From the NCBI RefSeq assembly GCF_000377785.1, contig NZ_KB898726.1, positions 213,801 to 277,800 on the forward strand: 64,000 bases of DNA. Direction: 5' to 3'. Both the position numbers and the translations under genes were made by a program. Below are positions 35,895-44,668 of this stretch, piece after piece (position 1 is the stretch's first letter; each line of letters starts with the position of its first letter). Source of the DNA: Thioalkalivibrio sp. ALJ24 (GTDB lineage: Bacteria; Pseudomonadota; Gammaproteobacteria; Ectothiorhodospirales; Ectothiorhodospiraceae). Below the pieces are notes generated by a model, which saw nothing but the letters and a program-made list of their open reading frames with translations, ran no database searches and was not told the DNA's origin.

Positions 35895-36052
35895 ACGAAT
35901 CTCCGGGAAAAGGCCGCCGGCAACGACGGACACCGCAAACCGGGCCACGGACGCAGCCCGAACCGGGCACACGAACGCCCGCGCGGACGCCGGTGCCTCT
36001 GTCCCGACGATTCTGGGGGCGAATGACGCAAAAGACAAACCGTCCGCACGAT

Positions 36053-36066
36053 GTGATCCGCATCAA
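36053..36066 (+). promoter_or_regulatory. FNR/ANR-like site before the hemerythrin genes
   Basis: GTGAT-CCGC-ATCAA differs at one base from the FNR consensus TTGAT-N4-ATCAA. It ends 38 nt before the GTG start of the first hemerythrin gene, a fitting distance for an activator site. Confidence 0.55.
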
Positions 36067-36104
36067 GGCCACACGCCCACCGAACTGCTACACAGGGGAC
36101 ATAC

Positions 36105-36668
36105 GTGCATCCCGAGGCCCGCATGAATCTCCAGATGAACGAACCGTTGCCCGGCTTCGACCGGCCTCTCGACTTCCTGCGAGCCTGTCATCGCCGCCTG
36201 AAGGCCTGTCTGGAGACGCTCGAACGCCTGCAGGCCCACGTCCCCGATCATGGCGCGGATGCCGAGGCCCAGGCCGCCGCCCAGCGTCTGCTGACATACT
36301 TCAATGCCTCGGCACCGCATCACCATGCCGACGAGGACCAAGACCTGTTTCCGCGGCTCAAGCGCCTCGGCAATCATCCCGGTTGCCACCCCCGACTGCC
36401 GGACTGGCTGGACCGTCTCACCGCGGAACACGCAACCCTGGAGAACGGCTGGTCGCGCCTGGAACCGGCCCTGCTCGACATCGCCGAAGGGCGCGATGCC
36501 TCGCTGGATGACGCTGCGGACTGGGTTGAGCAGTACCGTCGCCATCTCGCCCTCGAGGAGGAAGCCGTTCTGCCCCTGGCCGAACACCTGCTGGACGCCG
36601 ATCAATGCCGCGCCATCGGCCAATCCATGGCCCGCCGGCGCGCCCTGGAACCGGAGCCCCATGGCTGA
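36105..36668 (+). CDS. Hemerythrin-like (HHE) protein
   Basis: A 187-residue four-helix protein with di-iron ligands typical of HHE domains: an N-terminal FLRACHRRLKACLETLERL, the motif SAPHHHADEDQDLFPRL and a late HLALEEEAVLPLAEHLL. These proteins bind oxygen or NO or store iron. GTG 36105 has an AGGGGA site; an ATG at 36123 is an alternative. It overlaps the next gene by 8 nt, forming a two-gene unit behind the FNR-like site. Confidence 0.82.
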   Translation: MHPEARMNLQMNEPLPGFDRPLDFLRACHRRLKACLETLERLQAHVPDHGADAEAQAAAQRLLTYFNASAPHHHADEDQDLFPRLKRLGNHPGCHPRLPDWLDRLTAEHATLENGWSRLEPALLDIAEGRDASLDDAADWVEQYRRHLALEEEAVLPLAEHLLDADQCRAIGQSMARRRALEPEPHG

Positions 36669-37404
36669 TTTCACTCTCGACCTGCGCGGGCTGGGCGACC
36701 ATGCCCACACCCGCGCGTATTACACCCTGCGCGAACTCGGCGCCGGCCAGACCTTCGACGTGCTGGTGGAGGAAGAGCCCGATCTGCTGATGGCCGCGGT
36801 CGCGCAGCAATTGCGCCATGCCATCCACTGGGAAACCGTCGAGACCGGCCCACCCGTGTGGACGCTGCGCGTGCGCCGGCGCGAGGACACCGAGCCCGTC
36901 GACCTGGTCGATCTCCTCACCCGCGACCACCTGCGCATCGACCGGCTGTTCGCCAGCGCCCTGCACCGGGTCAACGCCGGCGACGCCGAAGGCGCCGCCC
37001 CGGCCTTTCATGCCTACGTCGCCGGGCTGCGGCGTCACGTGCACGTGGAAAACGAGCTGATCGTCCCGCTGCTGGATCTGCCGCGCCACCCCGGCGGCGA
37101 CGACCCGACCTCGATCATGCTTCGCGAGCATGACGAACTGCTGGACCAGACCGCGATGCTGGAACATGAATTCACCGAGGGCGTGGACGAACCCTGGGCC
37201 ATCGCCCCGTTCTTTGCGCTGATCTCGGGCGGACTGGCCAAGCACGAGGGGCGCGAGGAGCAGAACCTGTTTCCGCACTGGAGCCGGCGTCTGCGCGAAC
37301 AACCCGATGTCGCGCGCGAACTCTTCGGCAAGGCCCGGAGCATGCTCATCGTCCCCGGCGAGACGGACGAAACGGAGGATTCGCCGGACGCGGATCACAC
37401 CTAG
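36661..37404 (+). CDS. DUF2249-hemerythrin fusion protein
   Basis: A 247-residue protein. Residues 1-75 form a small TusA-like DUF2249 domain (TLDLRGLGDHAHTRAYYTLRE) without the conserved Cys of TusA. Residues about 80-230 form a hemerythrin domain with ligand motifs LLTRDHLRIDRLF, RRHVHVENELIVPL, MLREHDELLDQ and LAKHEGREEQNLFP. The same pairing occurs in proteins that act in nitric-oxide or anaerobic responses. Its stop shares a CTAG palindrome with the stop of the convergent phosphoesterase. Confidence 0.83.
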   Translation: MADFTLDLRGLGDHAHTRAYYTLRELGAGQTFDVLVEEEPDLLMAAVAQQLRHAIHWETVETGPPVWTLRVRRREDTEPVDLVDLLTRDHLRIDRLFASALHRVNAGDAEGAAPAFHAYVAGLRRHVHVENELIVPLLDLPRHPGGDDPTSIMLREHDELLDQTAMLEHEFTEGVDEPWAIAPFFALISGGLAKHEGREEQNLFPHWSRRLREQPDVARELFGKARSMLIVPGETDETEDSPDADHT

Positions 37405-38153
37405 CCAGGATCCCCGCTCCCGGGCGTCAGGGTCTCCAGCCGGCCGCCCGGATACAGGCCGAGCACACCGGCCCGCCCGACACCGCGCACCCGCACCCCG
37501 TCCGGGGTCTGCGCCTCGTAGTCCTGATGATGGTGCCCGTGAACGATCAGCCCGGCCCCCAGCAGCTCGGCCAGCCCGTCGATGGTGTCGAAGCCGCTGG
37601 CATGCGGTGACGGTGCCTCGTGGGTGACCAGGATGTCGGCCTTTAGCCCGCGCAGGCGCTCGATGTCCTCGGGATAGATGGACGTGCGATGGCGCCGGGG
37701 CAGACCCGGCTCGCGATCCCCGGCGCCCTGCCAGCGATCGCGTTCCGGCAGCTGCGCTACGTGTTCGCTTCGGGTGAAGAAGACCGGCGCCTGGCAGCGC
37801 GGGCCCCGCGGGTACCAGACGCGGCCACGGAACACGCCGCCCAGCCCGGCCACCGGCCGGCCGGCGACTTCCGCCACACGTGCATGCAGATTGCCCGACA
37901 CATACGAACTGCCGAACACATGCGCCCAGGCCGCATCGGTATCACTCTCGTGATTGCCGGGGATCCAGTAGACCTCCGGCTCCCCGGAGCCCGCTGCTTC
38001 CCGCAACGGCGCCAGAACGACATCCAGCGACTGCTCGCGCAGCTCCATGTCCCCCAGCAGAACCACCGCCTGCGGGCGGTGGCGCGCGACTGCCTCGATC
38101 AGGGGCTCGAACAGACCGTGGGGATCGCCATAGAACAGAATATCGGGTGCCAC
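37401..38153 (-). CDS. Metallophosphoesterase of the calcineurin-like superfamily
   Basis: A 250-residue two-metal phosphoesterase. The ligand motifs are in order: FYGDPHG, VVLLGDME, IPGNHESD, a VTHEAPSPH segment and IVHGHHH. There is no signal peptide, so it is cytosolic. The substrate (nucleotide, phosphodiester or protein phosphate) cannot be told. Its stop overlaps that of the DUF2249-hemerythrin gene. Confidence 0.85.
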   Translation of the reverse strand: MAPDILFYGDPHGLFEPLIEAVARHRPQAVVLLGDMELREQSLDVVLAPLREAAGSGEPEVYWIPGNHESDTDAAWAHVFGSSYVSGNLHARVAEVAGRPVAGLGGVFRGRVWYPRGPRCQAPVFFTRSEHVAQLPERDRWQGAGDREPGLPRRHRTSIYPEDIERLRGLKADILVTHEAPSPHASGFDTIDGLAELLGAGLIVHGHHHQDYEAQTPDGVRVRGVGRAGVLGLYPGGRLETLTPGSGDPG

Positions 38154-38223
38154 GCCGCTCCCGGGGGTTTGCGAATGCGCTTACCCTAACGCATCCCCGC
38201 CCCCGGGCGCGCGCCGCCCCCGA

Positions 38224-39588
38224 TCAGCGCAGGTAACGGCCGCGCAGCATGTTGTAGTACAGCGGCTTGATCATGTGCACCTTCAGGCGCCACCACATCC
38301 AGCTCGGCTGCCCCTGATCGATGAAGCCGAAGGTCGGGACCTCTTCCAGAGTGTAGTCGAACTCGACCAGGGACGCCTTGCCGACCTCGGTGATCAGCGG
38401 GCAGGAGGTGTAGCCGTCGAAACGCTGCTTCGGTTCGCGATCCTGCAGCACCGACACCAGGTTGTCCGGGGTCACCGCACCGTGGGCACGGACCGTGGAG
38501 GCCGTCTTGCCGATCGCCGTGGCGACCACGTCACCCGCACCGAACACATTGGGGTAGCGGGCATGCTGCAAGGTCTCGTCATCCACCTCCAGCCAGCCGC
38601 CTTCCGCCAGATCGCCGTCTTCAAGCGCCAGACCGGCATCGCGCACCCAGTCGTGAGCGCGCATGGGCGGCACCACGTGCAGGTAGTCATACTCCACCGT
38701 CTCGCTTTCGCCGTTGCCGTCCACAAAGGTCGCGCGGCGCAGTTCCGGCTCCACGCCCTGCAGCACTGAACCGGATTCGATCCCCACGCCTCGTTCGGCG
38801 TACAGGTCCCGCACCATTCCGTCAAAGCGTTCAACACTGAACAGCGGGCCTTCCGGGGCGTGATAATGGATCTCCACGCGATCCCGTTGCCCCGCCGTAC
38901 GCAGCAGATCCTCCGCGATGAGGGTGGCCTTGATCGGCGCCCCCGCACACTTGATGGGCGTATTCGGGATATTGAACCGGGCCACGCCGCCCTCTTCGCC
39001 CAGACGCTGCGTCTGCTCGTACGCATGCCGCGCCTGTTCGGGCCCGGCATAGATACTGGTCAGCCCGTTCTTGCCGATATCCGCGCGTTCCAGACCCTCG
39101 ATCGCTTCGTAATCCAGATAGATACCGGTGGCCACCACCAGGAAGTCGTAATCCAGTCGATCGCCATCGGCAGTCTCCACCACCTGGCTCTCGGGGTCGA
39201 CCGCCGCCACATAGTCCTTCTTCCAGTCGACGCCGCGGGGGATGTAATGCTCGTTGCGGGCGGTCACGTCACTCACCGAATAGGTCCCGGATGCCACCAG
39301 GGTCCAGCCCGGCTGGTAGTGATGGGTCTCGCTCGGTTCGACCACGGTGATTCGCGCCCCGTCGAGCAGGTCCCGCAGCCGCGCGGCCACGGTCAGCCCG
39401 GCCGCGCCGCCGCCCAGTACGACGATCCGCGCACGCGTCTGCACGCCGGCCTGCGCAACCGCAGGCGCGGACCCCACGGCGGCCGCCGCCGTCAGCCCAC
39501 CGGTCAGTTTCAGGAAATCCCGCCGCGAAAGTCCGTCCCGCAACACCAGCGGTGCCTTCGACGAACCAGCATTCTTGCGATCTGTCAT
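38224..39588 (-). CDS. sqr: Tat-exported sulfide:quinone oxidoreductase (type II-like)
   Basis: A 454-residue flavoprotein. The start at 39588 has a GGAGG ribosome site and gives a Tat signal (SRRDFLKLTG, then an Ala-rich segment to about residue 48). The FAD fold begins RIVVLGGGAAGLTVAARL. Redox cysteines are Cys214 (TPIKCAGAP) and Cys396 (DGYTSCPL), set as in type II SQRs such as the mitochondrial enzyme; the ETLQHARYPNVFGAGDV block also fits. It would oxidise sulfide and reduce quinone. It is divergent from cydAB. Flavocytochrome c subunits are a less likely alternative. Confidence 0.83.
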   Translation of the reverse strand: MTDRKNAGSSKAPLVLRDGLSRRDFLKLTGGLTAAAAVGSAPAVAQAGVQTRARIVVLGGGAAGLTVAARLRDLLDGARITVVEPSETHHYQPGWTLVASGTYSVSDVTARNEHYIPRGVDWKKDYVAAVDPESQVVETADGDRLDYDFLVVATGIYLDYEAIEGLERADIGKNGLTSIYAGPEQARHAYEQTQRLGEEGGVARFNIPNTPIKCAGAPIKATLIAEDLLRTAGQRDRVEIHYHAPEGPLFSVERFDGMVRDLYAERGVGIESGSVLQGVEPELRRATFVDGNGESETVEYDYLHVVPPMRAHDWVRDAGLALEDGDLAEGGWLEVDDETLQHARYPNVFGAGDVVATAIGKTASTVRAHGAVTPDNLVSVLQDREPKQRFDGYTSCPLITEVGKASLVEFDYTLEEVPTFGFIDQGQPSWMWWRLKVHMIKPLYYNMLRGRYLR

Positions 39589-39888
39589 GTTTCTGCCTCC
39601 TCGCGACCCCGTCATCCGGCGGGGCATCTTTTTCGGGAGCGGTCGCTGGTAGCGCCGCGCTTCAACGCTTCTGACATACAGAATTCGTGCCAGTGCCACC
39701 AACCGGGAGAAAACCGGGGCCTGTGCCCTTTCGTCGCCCTGCTTCCGACGCTTTGTCTGCCAATCATGTCACCCATATCCCCTGAACTGTCACGTGCGGC
39801 ATGCCCAACGCCCCGAGCACACCGGGTCCGTCCCGAGGCACGCCCGCAAACCGCCTTGCAGCGCCCTCGCCCATCCCGAATCGAGAAC

Positions 39889-39904
39889 TGGCACGCAACT
39901 TGAT
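39889..39904 (+). promoter_or_regulatory. Sigma-54-type promoter of cydAB
   Basis: TGGCAC, five bases, then TTGAT, against the consensus TGGCAC-N5-TTGCW; only the -12 C differs. It is 59 nt before the cydA ATG. The gene after cydB encodes a sigma-54 activator. The rest of the 39589-39962 gap shows no gene; a weaker CTGGCACG element is seen on the minus strand at 39686-39693, towards sqr. Confidence 0.65.
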
Positions 39905-39962
39905 TGTCACTGGGGCGGAACGCACAGCGCGTCCTCTCTCAATCGTTCACGGAGGCAATGCC

Positions 39963-41369
39963 ATGGAGCTTGACCCCTTACTCCTGTCACGACTGCAGTT
40001 CGCATTCGTCGTGTCATTTCACGCTCTGTTCCCGGTATTCACCATCGGGCTCGCGTCGTTCATCGCCTTCCTGGAATTCCGGGCCTGGCAGACCGGCGAT
40101 GCCCTGTACACCCGAATCTCGAAGTTCTGGATCAAGATCTTCGCGGTCGTGTTCGGCATGGGGGTGGTCTCCGGGATCGTGATGTCCTTCCAGTTCGGCA
40201 CGAACTGGAGCGTGTTCTCGTATGCCACGGCCAATTTCCTCGGGCCGGTGCTGTCCTACGAGGTGATCACCGCGTTCTTCCTGGAGGCGGCCTTCCTCGG
40301 CGTACTGCTGTTCGGGCGCGATCGTGTCCCGCAGGGCATGCACGTGTTCGCGGCGATGATGGTGGCGCTGGGCACCTTCATCTCCTCGTTCTGGATCCTG
40401 GTGGCCAACAGCTGGATGCAGACGCCGGCCGGCGTCGAGATGGTGGACGGGATCTTCCACGTGACCTCCTGGGGTCAGGCGATCTTCAACGACAGCTTCT
40501 GGCCGCGCTTCTTCCACATGGGGCTGGCCTCGCTGCTGACCGCCGGCTTCGTGGTGGCGGGTGTCTCCGCCTACTACCTGCTGCGCAACAAGCACGTCGA
40601 GATGAACCGCAAGGCGCTGGGGACCACCATGTGGATCCTGCTGTTCGCCGCCCCGGCACAGCTGGTGGTGGGCGACATCCACGGCCTCAACACCTTCGAG
40701 CACCAGCCGACCAAGGTGGCGGCAATGGAAGGCACCTGGGAGACCCAGCGCGGAGCCCCGTTCCTGCTGTTCGCCATCCCCGACTCGGCCAACGAGACCA
40801 ACCATTTCGAGATCGGCCTGCCCAATATGGCCTCGCTGGTACTGACCCACGAGCTGGACGGCGAGGTGCCCGGTCTGAAGGAGGTGCCCGCGGAGGAACG
40901 TCCCCCGGTCGGCATCACCTTCTGGTCGTTCCGCATCATGCTGGCCATCGGCTTCGTGATGATCGGCTTCGCCCTGTGGAGTGCCTGGCTGCGCTACCGC
41001 GGCAACCTGTTCGAGTCCGAGCGCTTCCTCAAGGGCCTGACCTGGATGATCCCGACGCCGTTCGTCGCGGTGCTGGCCGGCTGGTTCGTGACCGAAACGG
41101 GCCGTGCGCCCTGGCTGGTCTACGAGATCATGGACCACGCGACCGGCCTCACGCCGTCGCTGACCGGCGGTATGGCGCTGTTCAGTCTGCTCGGTTATAT
41201 CGCGGTGTATGCCGTGGTCTTCACCGCCGGCGTCTATTACATCGTGCGCATCGTGCGCAAGGGTCCGGAGCCGGACCATCCGGTGCAGGAGCCGCAGCAC
41301 GCCAAGCGCCCGCTGTCGGCGGCCGATACGCCGTTCAATGACTACCCTGCCGCTGACGCAAGGAGCTGA
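39963..41369 (+). CDS. cydA: Cytochrome bd-type quinol oxidase subunit I (CIO-like)
   Basis: The haem-bearing subunit of a bd-type oxidase that reduces oxygen with quinol, 468 aa. SRLQFAFVVSFHALFPVFTI carries the family's N-terminal His; RDRVPQGMHVFAAMMVALGT and SFWILVANSWMQTPAG are diagnostic. The periplasmic Q-loop is short (GLNTFEHQPTKVAAMEGTWE to the LPNMAS region), as in cyanide-insensitive-type oxidases. The ATG at 39963 has a GGAGG site. It forms an operon with cydB. Confidence 0.94.
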   Translation: MELDPLLLSRLQFAFVVSFHALFPVFTIGLASFIAFLEFRAWQTGDALYTRISKFWIKIFAVVFGMGVVSGIVMSFQFGTNWSVFSYATANFLGPVLSYEVITAFFLEAAFLGVLLFGRDRVPQGMHVFAAMMVALGTFISSFWILVANSWMQTPAGVEMVDGIFHVTSWGQAIFNDSFWPRFFHMGLASLLTAGFVVAGVSAYYLLRNKHVEMNRKALGTTMWILLFAAPAQLVVGDIHGLNTFEHQPTKVAAMEGTWETQRGAPFLLFAIPDSANETNHFEIGLPNMASLVLTHELDGEVPGLKEVPAEERPPVGITFWSFRIMLAIGFVMIGFALWSAWLRYRGNLFESERFLKGLTWMIPTPFVAVLAGWFVTETGRAPWLVYEIMDHATGLTPSLTGGMALFSLLGYIAVYAVVFTAGVYYIVRIVRKGPEPDHPVQEPQHAKRPLSAADTPFNDYPAADARS

Positions 41370-41373
41370 AACC

Positions 41374-42375
41374 ATGGTCGATATCACACTGGTATGGGTC
41401 GTGATCATCGCCGTCGGACTGGTCGGCTACGTCCTGATGGACGGGTTTGACCTGGGCGTGGGGATCCTCTTTCCCTTCGCCCCCGGCGAGCAGTCACGCG
41501 ACATCATGATGAACTCGGTCGCCCCGGTCTGGGACGGTAACGAGACCTGGCTGATCCTCGGGGGCGCCGGCCTGCTGGCGGCCTTCCCGCTGGTCTACTC
41601 GGTGTTCCTGCCGGCACTGTACATCGGGGTGTTCCTGATGCTGGCCGGGCTGATCTTCCGCGGCGTCGCGTTCGAGTTCCGCTTCAAGGCGAGCTCGGCG
41701 AAATCGCGGCGCGGCTGGAACGCCTCCTTCGCGATCGGCTCGATGGTTGCGGCCTTCGCCCAGGGTGCGGTGGTCGGTGCCTACATCCAGGGCTTCCAGA
41801 TGGACGGCCTGAACTACGCCGGCACCGCGCTGGACTGGCTGACGCCGTTCACGGTGCTCACCGGTCTGGGCCTGATGGCGGGCTATGCCCTGCTGGGCGC
41901 GACCTGGCTGATCCTCAAGACCGAGGGTGAAACCCAGGCGTTCGCATACCGCGTGACCCCGTGGCTGCTGGGTGCGGTGCTGGTGGTCTTCGGTCTGGTG
42001 AGTGCGATCACGCCGTTCATCGACGCCAAGGTGATGGAACGCTGGATGGGCACCTTCGAGATCCTGTGGATCCTGCCGGCTCTGGCGCTGCTGGCGGCCT
42101 GGCAGATCCTGCGCTCGGTACGCCGGCGCCATGAAGGCCTGCCCTTCGTGTCGACGATCGCCCTGTTCATCTTCACCTTCCTGGGCCTGATCGTGAGCAA
42201 GTGGCCGTACGTGGTCCCGCCGGACTACACCTTCTGGGACGCCGCCTCTTCTCCGGATGCGCAGCTGTTCATCCTGATCGGGGCGCTGTTCATCATCCCG
42301 ATCATCCTTGGCTATACCGCGTGGACCTACTGGGTCTTCCGCGGGAAGGTCACGGCGGATGCGGGTTATCACTAA
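41374..42375 (+). CDS. cydB: Cytochrome bd-type quinol oxidase subunit II
   Basis: The second membrane subunit, 333 aa with about eight helices. MDGFDLGVGILFPF, VWDGNETWLILGGAGLLAAF and FRGVAFEFRFK are conserved CydB blocks. It starts 4 nt after cydA, with an AGGAG site inside the cydA end. A terminator follows about 95 nt downstream. No cydX-like small subunit is evident in the gap. Confidence 0.94.
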   Translation: MVDITLVWVVIIAVGLVGYVLMDGFDLGVGILFPFAPGEQSRDIMMNSVAPVWDGNETWLILGGAGLLAAFPLVYSVFLPALYIGVFLMLAGLIFRGVAFEFRFKASSAKSRRGWNASFAIGSMVAAFAQGAVVGAYIQGFQMDGLNYAGTALDWLTPFTVLTGLGLMAGYALLGATWLILKTEGETQAFAYRVTPWLLGAVLVVFGLVSAITPFIDAKVMERWMGTFEILWILPALALLAAWQILRSVRRRHEGLPFVSTIALFIFTFLGLIVSKWPYVVPPDYTFWDAASSPDAQLFILIGALFIIPIILGYTAWTYWVFRGKVTADAGYH

Positions 42376-42470
42376 CTCCGCCGCCTGACCGTCCAGGGTT
42401 TGCGACCGGGTCTTTCTCTCTCTCCGGACCCGGCTCGCAGGCAACCGCCCGCTGCGGGGCGGACACGAGG

Positions 42471-42502
42471 CGCCACGGACCTCCGGGTTCGTGGCGTTTT
42501 TT
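42471..42502 (+). terminator. Rho-independent terminator of cydAB
   Basis: CGCCACG paired with CGTGGCG (7 bp, loop of 12) followed by six T. Confidence 0.85.
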
Positions 42503-42534
42503 GTTGGCGGAGGACCGGAACACGACGCGGGAAC

Positions 42535-43989
42535 ATGACTCCAACAAGACACACGGGAGATACTGCCACGCGAAGGGAGCTGTCCCCGGACAACGGAGCC
42601 GTCAGCATCGTGAACGAAAAACTGCCCACAGAAGCCGTACCCCGCTGGACACGCGGCCTGGACCGCGACGAGGTTGTCAGTATCCTCGACGTATTTCAGG
42701 AGCCCGCCATCCTGCTGTCACCGGACTACGACATCCTGGGCGCCAACCAGGCGTACCGGCGCCTGTACGACGTGGATGCCGGGGGCAACGGCCAGCGCTG
42801 TTACGAGGCGTCGCACAACTTCCGGCGTCCCTGTGACGAAGCGGGCGAGACCTGCCCTCTGCGGGACACCCTGGCGACCGGAAAGCCCCACCGCACGCTG
42901 CATGTTCACCACACGGCCCGCGGCAAGGAGCATGTGGACGTGGAGATGTTCCCGATCTACGGATCCGATGGTGAACTGCGTTACCTGATCGAGGTGCTGC
43001 ACCACCTGCCGGTCTCCAGCCCGCGTGCCAACGAGCAGGGTCTCGTCGGCCACTCCCCGGCCTTCAACGAGATGCTGGGACTGGTCAGCCGCGTGGCGCC
43101 CAGCGAGGCCTCGGTTCTGCTGCAGGGGGAATCGGGTACCGGCAAGGAACTGGTCGCCCGTGCGATCCATGACCAGAGCCACCGCCGCGAGGGGCCCTTC
43201 GTCCCGGTCGAATGCTCCGGCCTGACCGAGACCCTGTTCGAGAGCGAACTGTTCGGCCACGAACGCGGCGCCTTCACGGGGGCCACCCATGCCCGGGCCG
43301 GGCTGGTCGAATCCGCCTCCGGTGGCACCCTGTTTCTGGACGAGATCGGCGACGTGCCGCCGGGGCTGCAGGTCAAGCTGCTGCGGTTGCTGGAGACGCG
43401 CACCTTCCGTCGCGTGGGCAGCAGCGAGCCCCGTCGCGCGGATTTCCGGCTGGTCTGCGCCTCGCACCGCGACCTGCGCCAGCTGGTGCGCGACGGCGAG
43501 TTTCGCGAGGACCTTTACTACCGCCTCAGTACCTTCCCGATCCGGGTCCCGCCGTTGCGCGAACGCAAGCCCGACATCCCGGTGCTGGCCGAGGCTCTGT
43601 TCGATCGCCTCGACCTGCCGGCCCGGCCGCATCTCGCGGCAGCCGCCCGCGACGCTCTGGAACACTACGCCTTTCCCGGGAACATCCGCGAGCTGCGCAA
43701 CATCCTCGAGCGGGCCGCCCTGCTGAGCGACGGCCACGAGATCCGCGCCGAGCACCTGGGGCCCGAGGTGACCCAAGACCCGGATCACCAGGACCTGCCG
43801 CCCCCGCGCGCCCTGACCGGCGGCGAGATCCGGCCGCTGGAGGAGGTGGAACGCGAATACCTGCGCTACGCCGCCACCGTGCACCGTGGCGACCGGCGTT
43901 CGCTGGCCGCACGTCTGGGGCTCAGCGAGCGCAGCCTGTACCGTTACCTGCAGAAACTGGACGCCCCGGGACCCGACCCCCGAGCCTGA
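42535..43989 (+). CDS. Sigma-54-dependent activator with cysteine-rich PAS domain
   Basis: A 484-residue enhancer-binding protein. A PAS-type sensor (about residues 45-155) contains a Cys/His cluster: [19 protein letters not shown] and then TCPL. The AAA+ domain has Walker A GESGTGKE, the sigma-54 contact loop GAFTGA and Walker [14 protein letters not shown]-terminal Fis-type helix-turn-helix ends [16 protein letters not shown]. The start is the ATG at 42535; a GTG at 42610 is possible. Its position after cydAB points to control of that operon. Confidence 0.87.
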   Translation: MTPTRHTGDTATRRELSPDNGAVSIVNEKLPTEAVPRWTRGLDRDEVVSILDVFQEPAILLSPDYDILGANQAYRRLYDVDAGGNGQRCYEASHNFRRPCDEAGETCPLRDTLATGKPHRTLHVHHTARGKEHVDVEMFPIYGSDGELRYLIEVLHHLPVSSPRANEQGLVGHSPAFNEMLGLVSRVAPSEASVLLQGESGTGKELVARAIHDQSHRREGPFVPVECSGLTETLFESELFGHERGAFTGATHARAGLVESASGGTLFLDEIGDVPPGLQVKLLRLLETRTFRRVGSSEPRRADFRLVCASHRDLRQLVRDGEFREDLYYRLSTFPIRVPPLRERKPDIPVLAEALFDRLDLPARPHLAAAARDALEHYAFPGNIRELRNILERAALLSDGHEIRAEHLGPEVTQDPDHQDLPPPRALTGGEIRPLEEVEREYLRYAATVHRGDRRSLAARLGLSERSLYRYLQKLDAPGPDPRA

Positions 43990-43993
43990 CGGC

Positions 43994-44665
43994 TTACTCC
44001 GGCACCGCGCCCCGGCAAACACGGGCGAGCGGGCAGCCGTCACACAGCGGACGCGGGCGACAGCGCTGCTTGCCGTGTTCCACGATCAGCGCATGCAGCT
44101 CGTTCAGGGCCGCGACGTCCGTACCCAGCTCGGCCTCCACCGACACCCGCAGGGTCTCGTAGCCGTCACGGGCATGCGGCCGGCCAAGGCGTTCGAACAG
44201 CCGCCGGGTATAGGCATCCACCACGAAAACCGGCCGGTGAAAGGCATACAGCAGGATGTCATCGGCGGTCTCGGGGCCGATCCCCTTCACCCCCAGCAGG
44301 GCCGTGCGCAATGCCCCGGTCTCCAGATTCGCCAGCGCTTCGATCCCGCCGCGCTCCTGGAGAAACGCAAGCAGGTGGCGCAGCCGGTCGGCCTTCACGT
44401 TGAAATACCCCGAGGGCCGGATCCGCTCGGCCAGCTCCTCCGGGGCCAGGGCCGCCATCCCCGCCGGATGCAGCGCGTCCACCTCGCGCAACGCCGCGAT
44501 CGCGCGCTCCACGTTGGTCCAGGCGGTATTCTGGGTCAGTATCGCCCCGACCATGACCTCGAAGGCGGTCTCCGCCGGCCACCAGTGCAGCGGGCCGTAA
44601 TACGCACCCAGGCACCGCAGCAGCGTGCGGCAATCCGGCGGCGCGGTATCGGGCTCCATGGCCAC
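43994..44665 (-). CDS. Endonuclease III-like DNA glycosylase with Fe-S cluster
   Basis: A 223-residue HhH-GPD protein. The helix-hairpin-helix is LLGVKGIGPETADDILLYAF and the catalytic Asp is in FVVDAYTRR. The cluster ligands are C-x5-C-x2-C-x5-C at the C terminus (CRPRPLCDGCPLARVC). The lysine that makes Nth a bifunctional lyase is Glu here (GPETA). It is therefore likely a monofunctional base-excision glycosylase, similar to 3-methyladenine glycosylases of the MagIII kind. Confidence 0.82.
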   Translation of the reverse strand: MAMEPDTAPPDCRTLLRCLGAYYGPLHWWPAETAFEVMVGAILTQNTAWTNVERAIAALREVDALHPAGMAALAPEELAERIRPSGYFNVKADRLRHLLAFLQERGGIEALANLETGALRTALLGVKGIGPETADDILLYAFHRPVFVVDAYTRRLFERLGRPHARDGYETLRVSVEAELGTDVAALNELHALIVEHGKQRCRPRPLCDGCPLARVCRGAVPE

Positions 44666-44668
44666 GGC

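Noticed and set aside
42376-42460. Pyrimidine run (TCTTTCTCTCTCTCC) with flanking inverted GGGTC/GACCC after cydB
   Set aside because: Could be a first weak hairpin, but the clear terminator lies 20 nt further; not enough to call a separate element.
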